Under the pieces are notes generated by a model, which was not told where the DNA came from, ran no database searches, and was given only the letters and a program-made list of their open reading frames with translations. From Coleofasciculus sp040219735 (lineage in GTDB: Bacteria; Cyanobacteriota; Cyanobacteriia; Cyanobacteriales; Coleofasciculaceae): DNA of 64,000 bases. The stretch lies in assembly GCA_040219735.1 (NCBI GenBank), contig JAVJRX010000045.1; one strand, written 5' to 3'. The position numbers were made by a program, and so were the translations under genes. Below, in pieces: positions 25,348 to 33,621 of this stretch. Numbering within the stretch: the stretch's first letter is position 1; each line of letters begins with the position of its first letter.

Positions 25348-28047
25348 ATGAACCAGCGAGTCAAAGCAAAACTCCAACAAGAAATACGGGATCTGCGCGA
25401 TCGCTTACAGCAGGCTGAGGCGAAGTTGCAGGCGCTCAGCCCAGACACCGTAAAGGGTGTGGGGTTTGAGGCTCAGGAAACAGGGGGTATGCCGTTCCTG
25501 GTTCAGGCGATTCTGGAGAACACCACAGAGCTGATAGCGGCGCTGGATTTGAACGGGCGGTATATTGCGTTTAACCGGGCTTATCAAGGGGAATTTTTCA
25601 ATATTTTTGGTCGAAAGATTGAGATGGGTACGAGCTTGATTGAAGCCCTTGCCCATTTGCCCCAAGAACAGGCAAAGGCGCGAGAGCTTTGGGGGCGGGC
25701 GCTTAGGGGTGAAGAATTTACAGTGATTCAGGAATTTGGTGATAGTACAGGCGATCGCCATGATTACCAAATTACCTTTCGCCCCATCCAGGATGACACT
25801 GAACCGATCCGGGGCGCAATACAAACTGTTAAAAATCTTAGCCATATTGATCACCAAACTCGGCAACGTATCGAGGCGCAAGCCGCCCTGCAAGAAAGCG
25901 AAGCCCGGTTCCGCAATGCCTTTGACTACGCGGGGATTGGTATGGCACTAGTTGATCTCAACGGACGCTTCATCAAAGTTAATCAAACGTTATGTGAGAT
26001 GACGGGCTACTCCGAGCCAGAATTACTCACCAAAACCTTTCACACGATTACCCATCCCGACGATTTAGCCACCGATGTCGCCTGGGCAAATCAACTGCTA
26101 ACGGGTGAAATTCGCTGCTATCAACTAGAAAAACGCTATATCCACAAACAGGGGCAGATTATCTGGATTCTGTTAACAGGTTCTCTGGTTCGAGATTATC
26201 ACGAACAACCCCTCTACTTTATCGCTCAGATGCAAAACATTAGCGATCGCAAATCCACCGAAGACAGATTACGTCAACATCAGCAACACCTGCAATATCT
26301 CCTCACCTCCAGCCCTGCGGTGATTTTTAGCACCCAGCCTCATCCGAATTACAAGCTGACATACATTAGTGAAAATGTCGCCAATGTTTTGGGTTACACT
26401 GCACAGGAATTTTTGAATGGGTCTCATTTATGGTTAAATCATATTCATCCTGAGGATCTTAACGGGATTCTCCAGACATTACCCCAAAAATTAGCACAGG
26501 GAAATTACTCCTTTGAATACCGTTTCCTCCATGGTGATGGCACGTATCATTGGCTATGCGATGAAGGGAAACTGATTCAGGATGAATTGGGCAACCCAAT
26601 TGAAGTTGTGGGTTATTGCGTGGATATCAGCGATCGCAAACAAACAGAGTTAGCTTTGAGTCGCAGCCGAGAATTGAAAGAAGCGATTTTTAATGAATCA
26701 ACCGATGCTCTATTTTTAGTAAATCCAGAAACCGGATTAACCATCGACTGTAATCAACCTGCCGTTAATTTATTTGAAGCCGCGAACGAAGCTGAACTGA
26801 TTAATATTGAAGGGCATACTCTCCAAAAATACCGATTCACTCTAGAAGAGTTAAACAGCATCAATCAAGCCATTAATCAGTACGGAGTTTGGAGTAAAGA
26901 AGTTGAATATATCACCAAAAAAGGCAGATGCTTCTGGGGAAACTTAGCGGTGAAGCGAATCCAGGTAACTGATAGTACCTTAAATTTAGTCCGGGTTACT
27001 GATATCACCAACCGCAAGGAAGCGGAAAAAGAGCTAAATCTCCAGGCTGTGATTACTAAAAATATGGCAGAAGGCATTTGTTTGGTTAGTGTGACTGAGG
27101 GGCAGATTGTTTATGCGAATCCCAAGTTTGAGCAGATGTTTGGGTATGACAAAGGTGAACTCATAGGAAAATCGGTATCTATTCTCAATTACGACGATGA
27201 TGAAATCAGTGCGGAAGAGGTGAAAAAGATTATTAGCCATAACGTGATGCAAAAGGGTGAATATACCTACCAAATCCAGAATGTTAAGAAAGATGGCACA
27301 CCTTTCTGGTGTCAAGCCACAACATCACGATTTGATCATCCTGATTATGGCACCGTACTTGTCGCCGTTCAACAAGATATCACCGTGCAAAAACAAGCTA
27401 AAGAACAACTAAAAGCCTCCCTGAAAGAAAAAGAAGTCTTGCTCAAGGAAATTCATCACCGGGTTAAGAATAATTTGCAAATTGTCAGTAGTTTGCTACA
27501 AATGCAGTCGCGGCGAACTCAGGATCAAGAGGTGGCGTTGGTGTTGCAGGATAGTCAAAATCGCATTGCTTCTATTGCCTTGGTTCATGAAAAATTATAT
27601 CGATCAGAGAATTTAGCCCAGATTGATTTTGCCCAATATGTTCCCGATTTAATTACCCATCTGTTTGATTCTTATAACATCAGTTCCAGTCAAGTTCGTA
27701 TTGCCTATCAGGTTGAGGATATTGCGTTGGCTATTGATACGGCGATTCCCTGTGGTTTAATTTTGAATGAATTGGTTTCTAATTCCCTCAAATATGCATT
27801 TCCAGAGAATCGTCAAGGAGAAATTAATATTGCATTTCAGCGCAATTGTGATCACCGGATCACTCTGATTGTGCGTGATAATGGTGTGGGGATACCTAAA
27901 TCCTTTGATATTGAAACAACAACCTCCTTAGGATTGACACTGGTTTGGGGATTAGTTGAGCAGCTCGATGGAACCTTGGAACTCAACTGTGATTCGGGGA
28001 CTGAATTTAAAATCATTTTTGCGAGTCAAGTTAAAACTAGAAAATAA
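25348..28047 (+). CDS. multi-PAS sensor histidine kinase, HisKA_2 type
   Basis: This is an 899-residue soluble kinase. A short N-terminal coiled coil (residues 1-35) is followed by about five PAS domains (approximately 45-155, 175-300, 305-430, 435-555, 560-685), several with PAC-type tails (VQDITVQKQ). A HisKA_2 domain with EIHHRVKNNLQIVSSLLQMQ (His703/704) and an HATPase (about 790-895, VRDNGVGIP) follow. HisKA_2 kinases usually hand phosphate to separate receivers. The three receiver-led genes immediately downstream on the same strand, the first starting 35 bases later, are the obvious candidates. A good GGAGG ribosome site precedes the ATG. The ligands of the PAS domains are not evident. 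Confidence 0.9.
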   Translation: MNQRVKAKLQQEIRDLRDRLQQAEAKLQALSPDTVKGVGFEAQETGGMPFLVQAILENTTELIAALDLNGRYIAFNRAYQGEFFNIFGRKIEMGTSLIEALAHLPQEQAKARELWGRALRGEEFTVIQEFGDSTGDRHDYQITFRPIQDDTEPIRGAIQTVKNLSHIDHQTRQRIEAQAALQESEARFRNAFDYAGIGMALVDLNGRFIKVNQTLCEMTGYSEPELLTKTFHTITHPDDLATDVAWANQLLTGEIRCYQLEKRYIHKQGQIIWILLTGSLVRDYHEQPLYFIAQMQNISDRKSTEDRLRQHQQHLQYLLTSSPAVIFSTQPHPNYKLTYISENVANVLGYTAQEFLNGSHLWLNHIHPEDLNGILQTLPQKLAQGNYSFEYRFLHGDGTYHWLCDEGKLIQDELGNPIEVVGYCVDISDRKQTELALSRSRELKEAIFNESTDALFLVNPETGLTIDCNQPAVNLFEAANEAELINIEGHTLQKYRFTLEELNSINQAINQYGVWSKEVEYITKKGRCFWGNLAVKRIQVTDSTLNLVRVTDITNRKEAEKELNLQAVITKNMAEGICLVSVTEGQIVYANPKFEQMFGYDKGELIGKSVSILNYDDDEISAEEVKKIISHNVMQKGEYTYQIQNVKKDGTPFWCQATTSRFDHPDYGTVLVAVQQDITVQKQAKEQLKASLKEKEVLLKEIHHRVKNNLQIVSSLLQMQSRRTQDQEVALVLQDSQNRIASIALVHEKLYRSENLAQIDFAQYVPDLITHLFDSYNISSSQVRIAYQVEDIALAIDTAIPCGLILNELVSNSLKYAFPENRQGEINIAFQRNCDHRITLIVRDNGVGIPKSFDIETTTSLGLTLVWGLVEQLDGTLELNCDSGTEFKIIFASQVKTRK

Positions 28048-28082
28048 ATCAGATAAAACTAGAAAAAAAGGAGAACTCAATC

Positions 28083-29825
28083 ATGTTTAGTAGACACCCC
28101 CCCACCCCTAGATTAAAGGAAGCGATGAAAATTCTCGTGGTTGAAGATGAGAGAATTATCGCGATTAATCTCAAAGAAAGTTTAGAATCTCTGGGATATA
28201 AAGTCCCCGCGATCGCGGCGTCGGGAGAAAAGGCGATTGACAAAGCCACAGAGTTCCATCCCGATTTAGTTTTGATGGATATTTGGCTTAAAGGTAATAT
28301 CGATGGAATTGAAGCGGCGCAGCAAATTTGGGAACGCCTGAAAATTCCCACGATTTATGTTACCGGACATTCAGATCAGAGTACTGTAGAACGGGCAAAA
28401 ATAACCGCTCCCTTTGGTTATATCCTCAAACCCGTCAAAGAACAAGCCCTTTACGTAGCCATTGAAACCGCATTACAGCGATATGAACGAGAGCAATTAC
28501 TCAGCGCCATCCTCAAGGGGATTGGAGATGGGGTGATTGTTACGGATAAAGACTGTCGAGTTCAGTTTCTCAATCATCAGGCGGAATCGTTAACCGGTTG
28601 GCAATTAGCTGACGCCAGGGATCGGGAATTAACTGAAGTATTTAATATTATCGATGAACAAACCCAGCAGCCTGTTGGTGATTTGATTAAAGGGGTACTG
28701 GAAAAAGACACCATCATTTATCTGGAAGAGCGGATTTTGTTGATCCCAAAGCAGGGAAAGGCGATCCCAATTGCGGATAGCATTGCTCCGATTAAAAATA
28801 ACGACGGTGCGATCGCGGGTGCGGTTTTGGTGTTTCGAGATGCGACGCAACAGCGCTTAGCCCAGGAACAGAATCAAGCCATGGAACGCGCCCGACAATT
28901 AGAGTATGACCTGGTGGAACTGCAATGTCTAGATCAGTTCCAAAAGGACGGTTTAGGTACTATATCTGAAGAATTGTCAACGCCTTTATCCACGATTAAG
29001 TTGGCGGTTCGGATGCTGGAAACCATTTTGGATCAACAGAGTTTATTAAGTTCACAAATCCGTGCTGATTCGACAACAATGGCTCGTTACTGGGCGATTT
29101 TGCAACAGCAGTGTAACCCGAGACTCAAGCTAGTTAATGATTTGCTGGATATGCAAAGGATTGACGCTCAGGCTTATCCTCTAGAGCTAACCTCAATTCG
29201 ATTCCCAGACTGGATTTATGAGCATGTTGCGCCGTTTCAAGCCTGGGCGACGTTTCAGCAGCAACGTTTTTCTGTTGATATTGCTCCAGATTTGCCACCC
29301 CTGGTTTCAGAGTTGTCGAGCCTGACCCGGATCTTGACAGAATTGCTAAATAATGCATTCAGAGATACGCCAGCCGGGGAGGAAATTGCGGTAACGGTGC
29401 GAGGGGAATGTAGAGACGCGCCATGGCGCGTCTGGGGAGCAGGGGATGTAGGGGCGGGTTTTACAGATAACCTATGGCGACAAACTGATAACTTAACTAA
29501 ACCCGCCCTTCTAGAGTCAGATAGGGAAAATACCTCAACACTCAACTCTCACCATTTTACCTTTGCCATTCAGGTGAGTAATTCTGGCGTGGAAATTCCC
29601 CCAGAGGAACGGGCGAAAATCTTTGACCCATTCTATCGCATTCCCAGTCCCTATCCCTGGAAACCGGGGGGAACGGGTTTGGGGCTAACTGTGGTGAAAA
29701 AGCTGGTACATCGACTCCAGGGCGAGATTGAGGTTACCAGCGATCGCGACGGAACAAGGTTCACAATTTTTGTACCAACTTTACAATCTCAGGGGATGGA
29801 GGTAGATCATGATCATGATCAGTGA
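28083..29825 (+). CDS. REC-PAS protein with a degenerate, His-less kinase core
   Basis: This is a 580-residue protein: receiver at about 15-130 (Asp in LVLMDIWLKG), PAS at 135-265, a HisKA-like region and an HATPase. At the phosphoacceptor position the sequence reads ISEELSTPLS, with Glu296 where HisKA domains have His, so autophosphorylation there is not expected. The ATPase domain is interrupted at about residues 441-488 by sequence encoded by two dispersed DNA repeats. The later motifs (SNSGVEIP, GGTGLGLTVV) are retained. AAGGAG precedes ATG 28083, and ATG 28125 (MKILVVED) is an alternative. It overlaps the next paralogue by 17 bases. It may work as a receiver-controlled adaptor. Confidence 0.85.
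   Translation: MFSRHPPTPRLKEAMKILVVEDERIIAINLKESLESLGYKVPAIAASGEKAIDKATEFHPDLVLMDIWLKGNIDGIEAAQQIWERLKIPTIYVTGHSDQSTVERAKITAPFGYILKPVKEQALYVAIETALQRYEREQLLSAILKGIGDGVIVTDKDCRVQFLNHQAESLTGWQLADARDRELTEVFNIIDEQTQQPVGDLIKGVLEKDTIIYLEERILLIPKQGKAIPIADSIAPIKNNDGAIAGAVLVFRDATQQRLAQEQNQAMERARQLEYDLVELQCLDQFQKDGLGTISEELSTPLSTIKLAVRMLETILDQQSLLSSQIRADSTTMARYWAILQQQCNPRLKLVNDLLDMQRIDAQAYPLELTSIRFPDWIYEHVAPFQAWATFQQQRFSVDIAPDLPPLVSELSSLTRILTELLNNAFRDTPAGEEIAVTVRGECRDAPWRVWGAGDVGAGFTDNLWRQTDNLTKPALLESDRENTSTLNSHHFTFAIQVSNSGVEIPPEERAKIFDPFYRIPSPYPWKPGGTGLGLTVVKKLVHRLQGEIEVTSDRDGTRFTIFVPTLQSQGMEVDHDHDQ
29411..29509. repeat. two dispersed repeats inserted in-frame in a kinase gene
   Basis: AGACGCGCCATGGCGCGTCT at 29414-29433 is a perfect 20-bp palindrome of the family also seen at 39964-39983. 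GTAGGGGCGGGTTTTA from 29448 is answered by TAAACCCGCCCT ending at 29509, a copy of the repeat at 37845-37906. Both are translated as part of the gene at 28083-29825 without disrupting its frame. Confidence 0.85.
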
Positions 29826-31329
29826 AGAATGTTTATCTGAAACTGACACAGCAACGATGACTCAAATTTTGGTTGTGGAAGATGAGAGAATTATTGCTCT
29901 CAACCTGAAGGAAAATTTAGAATCTTTAGGTTACATAGTAGTGGGAATCGCCGCCTCTGGGGAAAAAGCCGTGACTAAAGCCAGGGAACTGTATCCCGAT
30001 TTAGTATTAATGGATATCTGGTTACAGGGGGACATGGATGGAATTTATGCGGCGCAACAAATTTGGGATGAGTTGCAAATTCCGGTGATTTATTTAACTG
30101 GACATTCAGATAAAATTACCTTAGAACGGGCAAAGGTAACCGCGCCCTTTGGTTATATTCTAAAACCCGTGAATGAACGGCAATTATCGGTTGCGATTGA
30201 AATTGCCTTACAGCGCTATGAACGCGAGCAATTTTTGAGTGCGGTGTTGCGGGGAATTGGGGATGGGGTAATTTTGGTGGATCAAGATTGTCGGATTCAG
30301 TTTCTAAATCGGGTGGCGGAATCCCTAACCGGATGGGAATTTGCTGATGCCAAAAATCGGGATTTGACAGAGGTGTTTAACCTTATTGATACACAAACCC
30401 AGCACCCTGTCAATAACCCCGTTACTCTGGCGTTAGAACAGGATAGAATCGTTTATCTCACCGATGATATTCTCCTGATTACCAAAAATGGTACACCCCT
30501 ACCCATCGCAGACAGCGCTGCGCCCATTCGGGATAACCAGGGGAACCTAGCGGGGGCGGTATTGGTGTTCCAAGATATTAGCGATCGCAAGCAAGCCGAA
30601 GCCGCACTGCGCCAACAGTTAGCCAGGGAACAACAACTCAACCAGTTCCAACGGCAATTTATTCACACCGTTTCCCATGAATATCGCACACCCCTCTCAA
30701 TTATTCAAGCGTCAACCTTCCTGATTGAAGCCAATGATTCATCGGGGCAATTTGAGAAAAATCGGCTGAATTGCCAGCGAATTAAACAGGCGGTTAAATA
30801 TATGGTGGGATTGCTGGAAGATGTGTTAACCTTTGGGCAAGCTGAGGCGGGTCAACTTATCCTTGATCCAGCGCCTTTGGATTTAAAACTCTTCTGTCAA
30901 CAGATTATTGAAGAATACAGCCTGATTGCGAGTAATCGGTCAGAAATTAAATGGCTCAGTTGCGGTAAAGGTCAAACCGCTTATCTGGACAAAAAAATTC
31001 TGCAACTGATTGTGAGAAATTTACTCACAAACGCCCTGAAATATTCTCCCGAACAGAGTCCTGTTTATCTAACTCTCACCTGTGAAGATGACCGACTGAT
31101 TGTTGAGGTAAAAGATACAGGAATTGGCATTCCTTTAGCCGATCAACCCCATATCTTTAATGCATTCCGGCGAGCCAGCAATGCTGGGACTGTCCGAGGT
31201 TCGGGTATGGGATTAGCGATTGTGAAGAAGGCAGTTGATTTACATGGGGGAACTATATCGGTTGAGAGTTCTTTGGGTGTTGGTACTACATTTACGGTTA
31301 CGTTACCGTTTCCCAGACTATCGATTTAG
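29809..31329 (+). CDS. hybrid histidine kinase REC-PAS-HisKA-HATPase
   Basis: This is a 506-residue paralogue of the flanking genes, and the only one of the three with an intact phosphoacceptor: His290 in VSHEYRTPLS. The receiver (about 18-135, Asp in LVLMDIWLQG) is followed by a PAS (140-270), HisKA and a complete HATPase with KDTGIGIP and GSGMGLAIV. GGAGG lies seven bases before the ATG at 29809, which overlaps the previous gene by 17 bases, so translation is coupled. The ATG at 29857 (MTQILVVED) is a weaker alternative. It may cross-talk with its two His-less neighbours through their receivers or by heterodimerisation. That is inference. Confidence 0.9.
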   Translation: MIMISEECLSETDTATMTQILVVEDERIIALNLKENLESLGYIVVGIAASGEKAVTKARELYPDLVLMDIWLQGDMDGIYAAQQIWDELQIPVIYLTGHSDKITLERAKVTAPFGYILKPVNERQLSVAIEIALQRYEREQFLSAVLRGIGDGVILVDQDCRIQFLNRVAESLTGWEFADAKNRDLTEVFNLIDTQTQHPVNNPVTLALEQDRIVYLTDDILLITKNGTPLPIADSAAPIRDNQGNLAGAVLVFQDISDRKQAEAALRQQLAREQQLNQFQRQFIHTVSHEYRTPLSIIQASTFLIEANDSSGQFEKNRLNCQRIKQAVKYMVGLLEDVLTFGQAEAGQLILDPAPLDLKLFCQQIIEEYSLIASNRSEIKWLSCGKGQTAYLDKKILQLIVRNLLTNALKYSPEQSPVYLTLTCEDDRLIVEVKDTGIGIPLADQPHIFNAFRRASNAGTVRGSGMGLAIVKKAVDLHGGTISVESSLGVGTTFTVTLPFPRLSI

Positions 31330-31418
31330 TCATCCAATGCTTTAAGTTTGTTCTTTTTTACCGCAAACTGTAAGGATATACTTGTGCTGTTCCCTGTCCC
31401 CCTTGTCAGTTATTTATC

Positions 31419-33359
31419 ATGAAAAAAATATCCAGAACAATTTCTCAAAGACTAACTAAAATACTCGTGGTTGAAGATGAGATAATTATTGCGACAAACC
31501 TGAAAGAACAGTTAGAAACCTTTGGGTATTGTGTTGGCGCGATCGCGACATCGGGAGAGAAGGCGGTGGACATGGCGACAGCACTGTGTCCTGATTTGGT
31601 GTTGATGGATATTCACCTCCAGGGAGAGATGGATGGAATTGAAGCGGCACAGCTTATTTGGGAGCGTTTGTCCATTCCAATTATTTATGTTACCGGACAT
31701 TCTGATCCGAGTACATTGGAACGAGTCAAAGTATCTTGTCCCTTTGGTTATATTTTAAAGCCAATTAAAGAACGGGAATTATTTATTGCCATTGATATTG
31801 CCTTACATCGCTATGCTAGAGAGCAACTCCTCACCGCCATTTTGCGAGAAATGGGGGATGGGGTAATTTTTATTGATGATCAATGTCGCATCCGTTTTCT
31901 CAACGGAGTGGCGCAGATGTTGACAGGGTGGCAGTTTTCTGAGGCAATAGAACGGGAATTAACGGAGGTTTTTCAAGTCGTTGATGCACAGGAAAGACAA
32001 TCGGTTAACCTACCGCTCAACTTAGCGATACAAAACAAGTTTACTGCGGCTATCCCCAGTCATAGTGTATTGATTTCTCGGCAAAATATAAGGATTCCCA
32101 TTGGCGGGAGTGTAACGCCAATTCGCGATAAAACCGATAATCTGATTGGGACAGTATTGGTTTTTCAAGACATCAGCAGCTCGACGCAATTAGAGAAAGC
32201 AAAATGCGACCTAGAACAGACGTTAACGGCGTTAAAAACGACCCAATTTCAACTCATTCAATCCGAAAAATTATCCAGCGTAGGGCGCATGGCAACGGCA
32301 TTAATCCAGGAATTCAATAATCCGATTACCTGGATTTGTGGGAATATTGTCCTCGGTCGGTCTTATTTCCGCGATATGTTAAACCTGCTGCAACTTTATC
32401 AGCAAGCTTATCCTGAGCCGACGCTAGACATTCAGCAGTTACGGGAGCAGATTGATTTAGAGTTTATTGCCCAAGATTGGCAAAAAATGTTTAATTCCAT
32501 TCAGATGGGCGCCGAACGTCTGATGGATGTGACGCTATCTCTGCAAGCGCTGCGGAATTTTTCGACATTGGATGAACTGGATCAAAAGACTGTTGATATT
32601 AATGAAACAATTGATTCGACATTATTTTTGATCCAGCATCGGCTTAAGTCCCAAGGAAAAAAGGCAGAGATTCAGGTGATCAAAAACTATAGTCAATTGC
32701 CATTTTTGAGGGGTTATGCCAGTCAGTTGCATCAGGTGTTTATCCATCTGTTGAATAATGCCATTGATGCGATAGAATTGAAGGATTTACCAGGTTTGAT
32801 TAGAATTGATACAAACGTTGTTCATCGTCAAGTTTCATTCCCATCCGTCGGGGAATTCGTAGGGGAATTCGTAGGGGAATTCGTAGGGGAATCCGTAGGG
32901 GCGAAGCATTCGCGCCCGGATGTATCGGAGTTTTACCCAAATCCCAACGCGAATGCTTCGCCCAACCCCACATCAAACGATGCAGATGGATCGAATTTCT
33001 ATCCAAATCCCAACGCGAATGCTTCGCCCAACCCCACATCAAACGATGCAGATGGATCGAATTTCTATCCAAATCCCAACCCCACATCAAACATCAAAAA
33101 TTCTTCAATCCCCAATCCCCCAACACAAGACGTTGTAATTATTCGCATTACCGATAACGGTTGTGGAATGAATGAAGAGACACAAACCCAACTCTTTGAC
33201 CCATTTTTCACGACAAAACCTGTGGGGACAGCCGTAGGATTAGGATTATCGGTTAGCTATAAAATTGTGGTTGAGAAACATGGCGGGAAAATCCGGTGTC
33301 ATTCAGTCGAGGGTGAGGGAACAACCTTTGAAATTGAGTTACCGATTATTAGTTATTAG
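31419..33359 (+). CDS. REC-PAS protein with a His-less kinase core and a repeat-encoded insertion
   Basis: This is a 646-residue third tandem paralogue. The receiver (about 14-130, Asp in LVLMDIHLQG) and PAS (135-265) resemble the neighbours. The kinase core is of the GVAHEINNP subclass, but the equivalent stretch reads TALIQEFNNP, with Gln297 in place of His. The HATPase is split at about residues 477-565 by a low-complexity insertion encoded by tandem 12-bp and 66-bp repeats (three VGEF units and one VGES, then repeated YPNPNANASPNPTSND). The G boxes (DNGCGMNEE, AVGLGLSVS) follow intact. The frame is preserved, so a protein is probably made, but kinase activity through this site is unlikely. 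Confidence 0.85.
   Translation: MKKISRTISQRLTKILVVEDEIIIATNLKEQLETFGYCVGAIATSGEKAVDMATALCPDLVLMDIHLQGEMDGIEAAQLIWERLSIPIIYVTGHSDPSTLERVKVSCPFGYILKPIKERELFIAIDIALHRYAREQLLTAILREMGDGVIFIDDQCRIRFLNGVAQMLTGWQFSEAIERELTEVFQVVDAQERQSVNLPLNLAIQNKFTAAIPSHSVLISRQNIRIPIGGSVTPIRDKTDNLIGTVLVFQDISSSTQLEKAKCDLEQTLTALKTTQFQLIQSEKLSSVGRMATALIQEFNNPITWICGNIVLGRSYFRDMLNLLQLYQQAYPEPTLDIQQLREQIDLEFIAQDWQKMFNSIQMGAERLMDVTLSLQALRNFSTLDELDQKTVDINETIDSTLFLIQHRLKSQGKKAEIQVIKNYSQLPFLRGYASQLHQVFIHLLNNAIDAIELKDLPGLIRIDTNVVHRQVSFPSVGEFVGEFVGEFVGESVGAKHSRPDVSEFYPNPNANASPNPTSNDADGSNFYPNPNANASPNPTSNDADGSNFYPNPNPTSNIKNSSIPNPPTQDVVIIRITDNGCGMNEETQTQLFDPFFTTKPVGTAVGLGLSVSYKIVVEKHGGKIRCHSVEGEGTTFEIELPIISY
32847..33095. repeat. 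tandem 12-bp (x4) and 66-bp (x2.4) repeats inside a kinase gene
   Basis: Four 12-bp units of the form GTAGGGGAATTC occupy 32847-32894. A GTAGGGGCGAAGCATTCGCGCCC arm follows. Two 66-bp units lie at 32935-33000 and 33001-33066 (one mismatch in the first few bases), with a partial third from 33067. Each 66-bp unit includes the GCGAATGCTTCGCCC arm of the dispersed repeat. Both unit lengths are multiples of three, so the gene stays in frame. Confidence 0.9.
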
Positions 33360-33437
33360 TCATTCGTCATTGGTTATTTGTCATTTGTTTCATCTAAATT
33401 TTCTCCCCTATCTCCCCTATCTTCTTGATGGGGATTG

Positions 33438-33510
33438 GGCGAAGCATTCGCGTTGAGATGTGAATAGAAAACCGATAGATTTGGGCGCGAATGCGAGAGC
33501 CCCTACGAAT
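33438..33510. repeat. copy of the GGGCGAAGCATTCGCG inverted repeat
   Basis: GGGCGAAGCATTCGCG near 33438 and GGGCGCGAATGCGAGAGCCCCTAC ending near 33507 form a degenerate copy of the repeat seen at 10502-10676 and 32895-32960. It overlaps the 5' extension of the following open frame, which argues that the true start of that gene lies downstream. Confidence 0.65.
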
Positions 33511-33621
33511 ACCCCATCTCCCCTATCTCCCCCAGTACCTCTGGAACCAATCCCCAAGAACGCCAGTCATCCCTTAATTGGGGAAATTTACCCCAAGGAA
33601 GACAGAATTCTATTGGTGTCA

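Noticed and set aside
32800..33090. 96-codon minus-strand open frame with WGWAKHSRWDLDRN repeats
   Set aside because: It is the antisense reading of the tandem repeats inside the kinase gene.
32935..33095. Evenly spaced 66-bp repeats suggesting a CRISPR array
   Set aside because: The repeats are contiguous with no unique spacers and lie in-frame inside a kinase gene. No cas genes are near.
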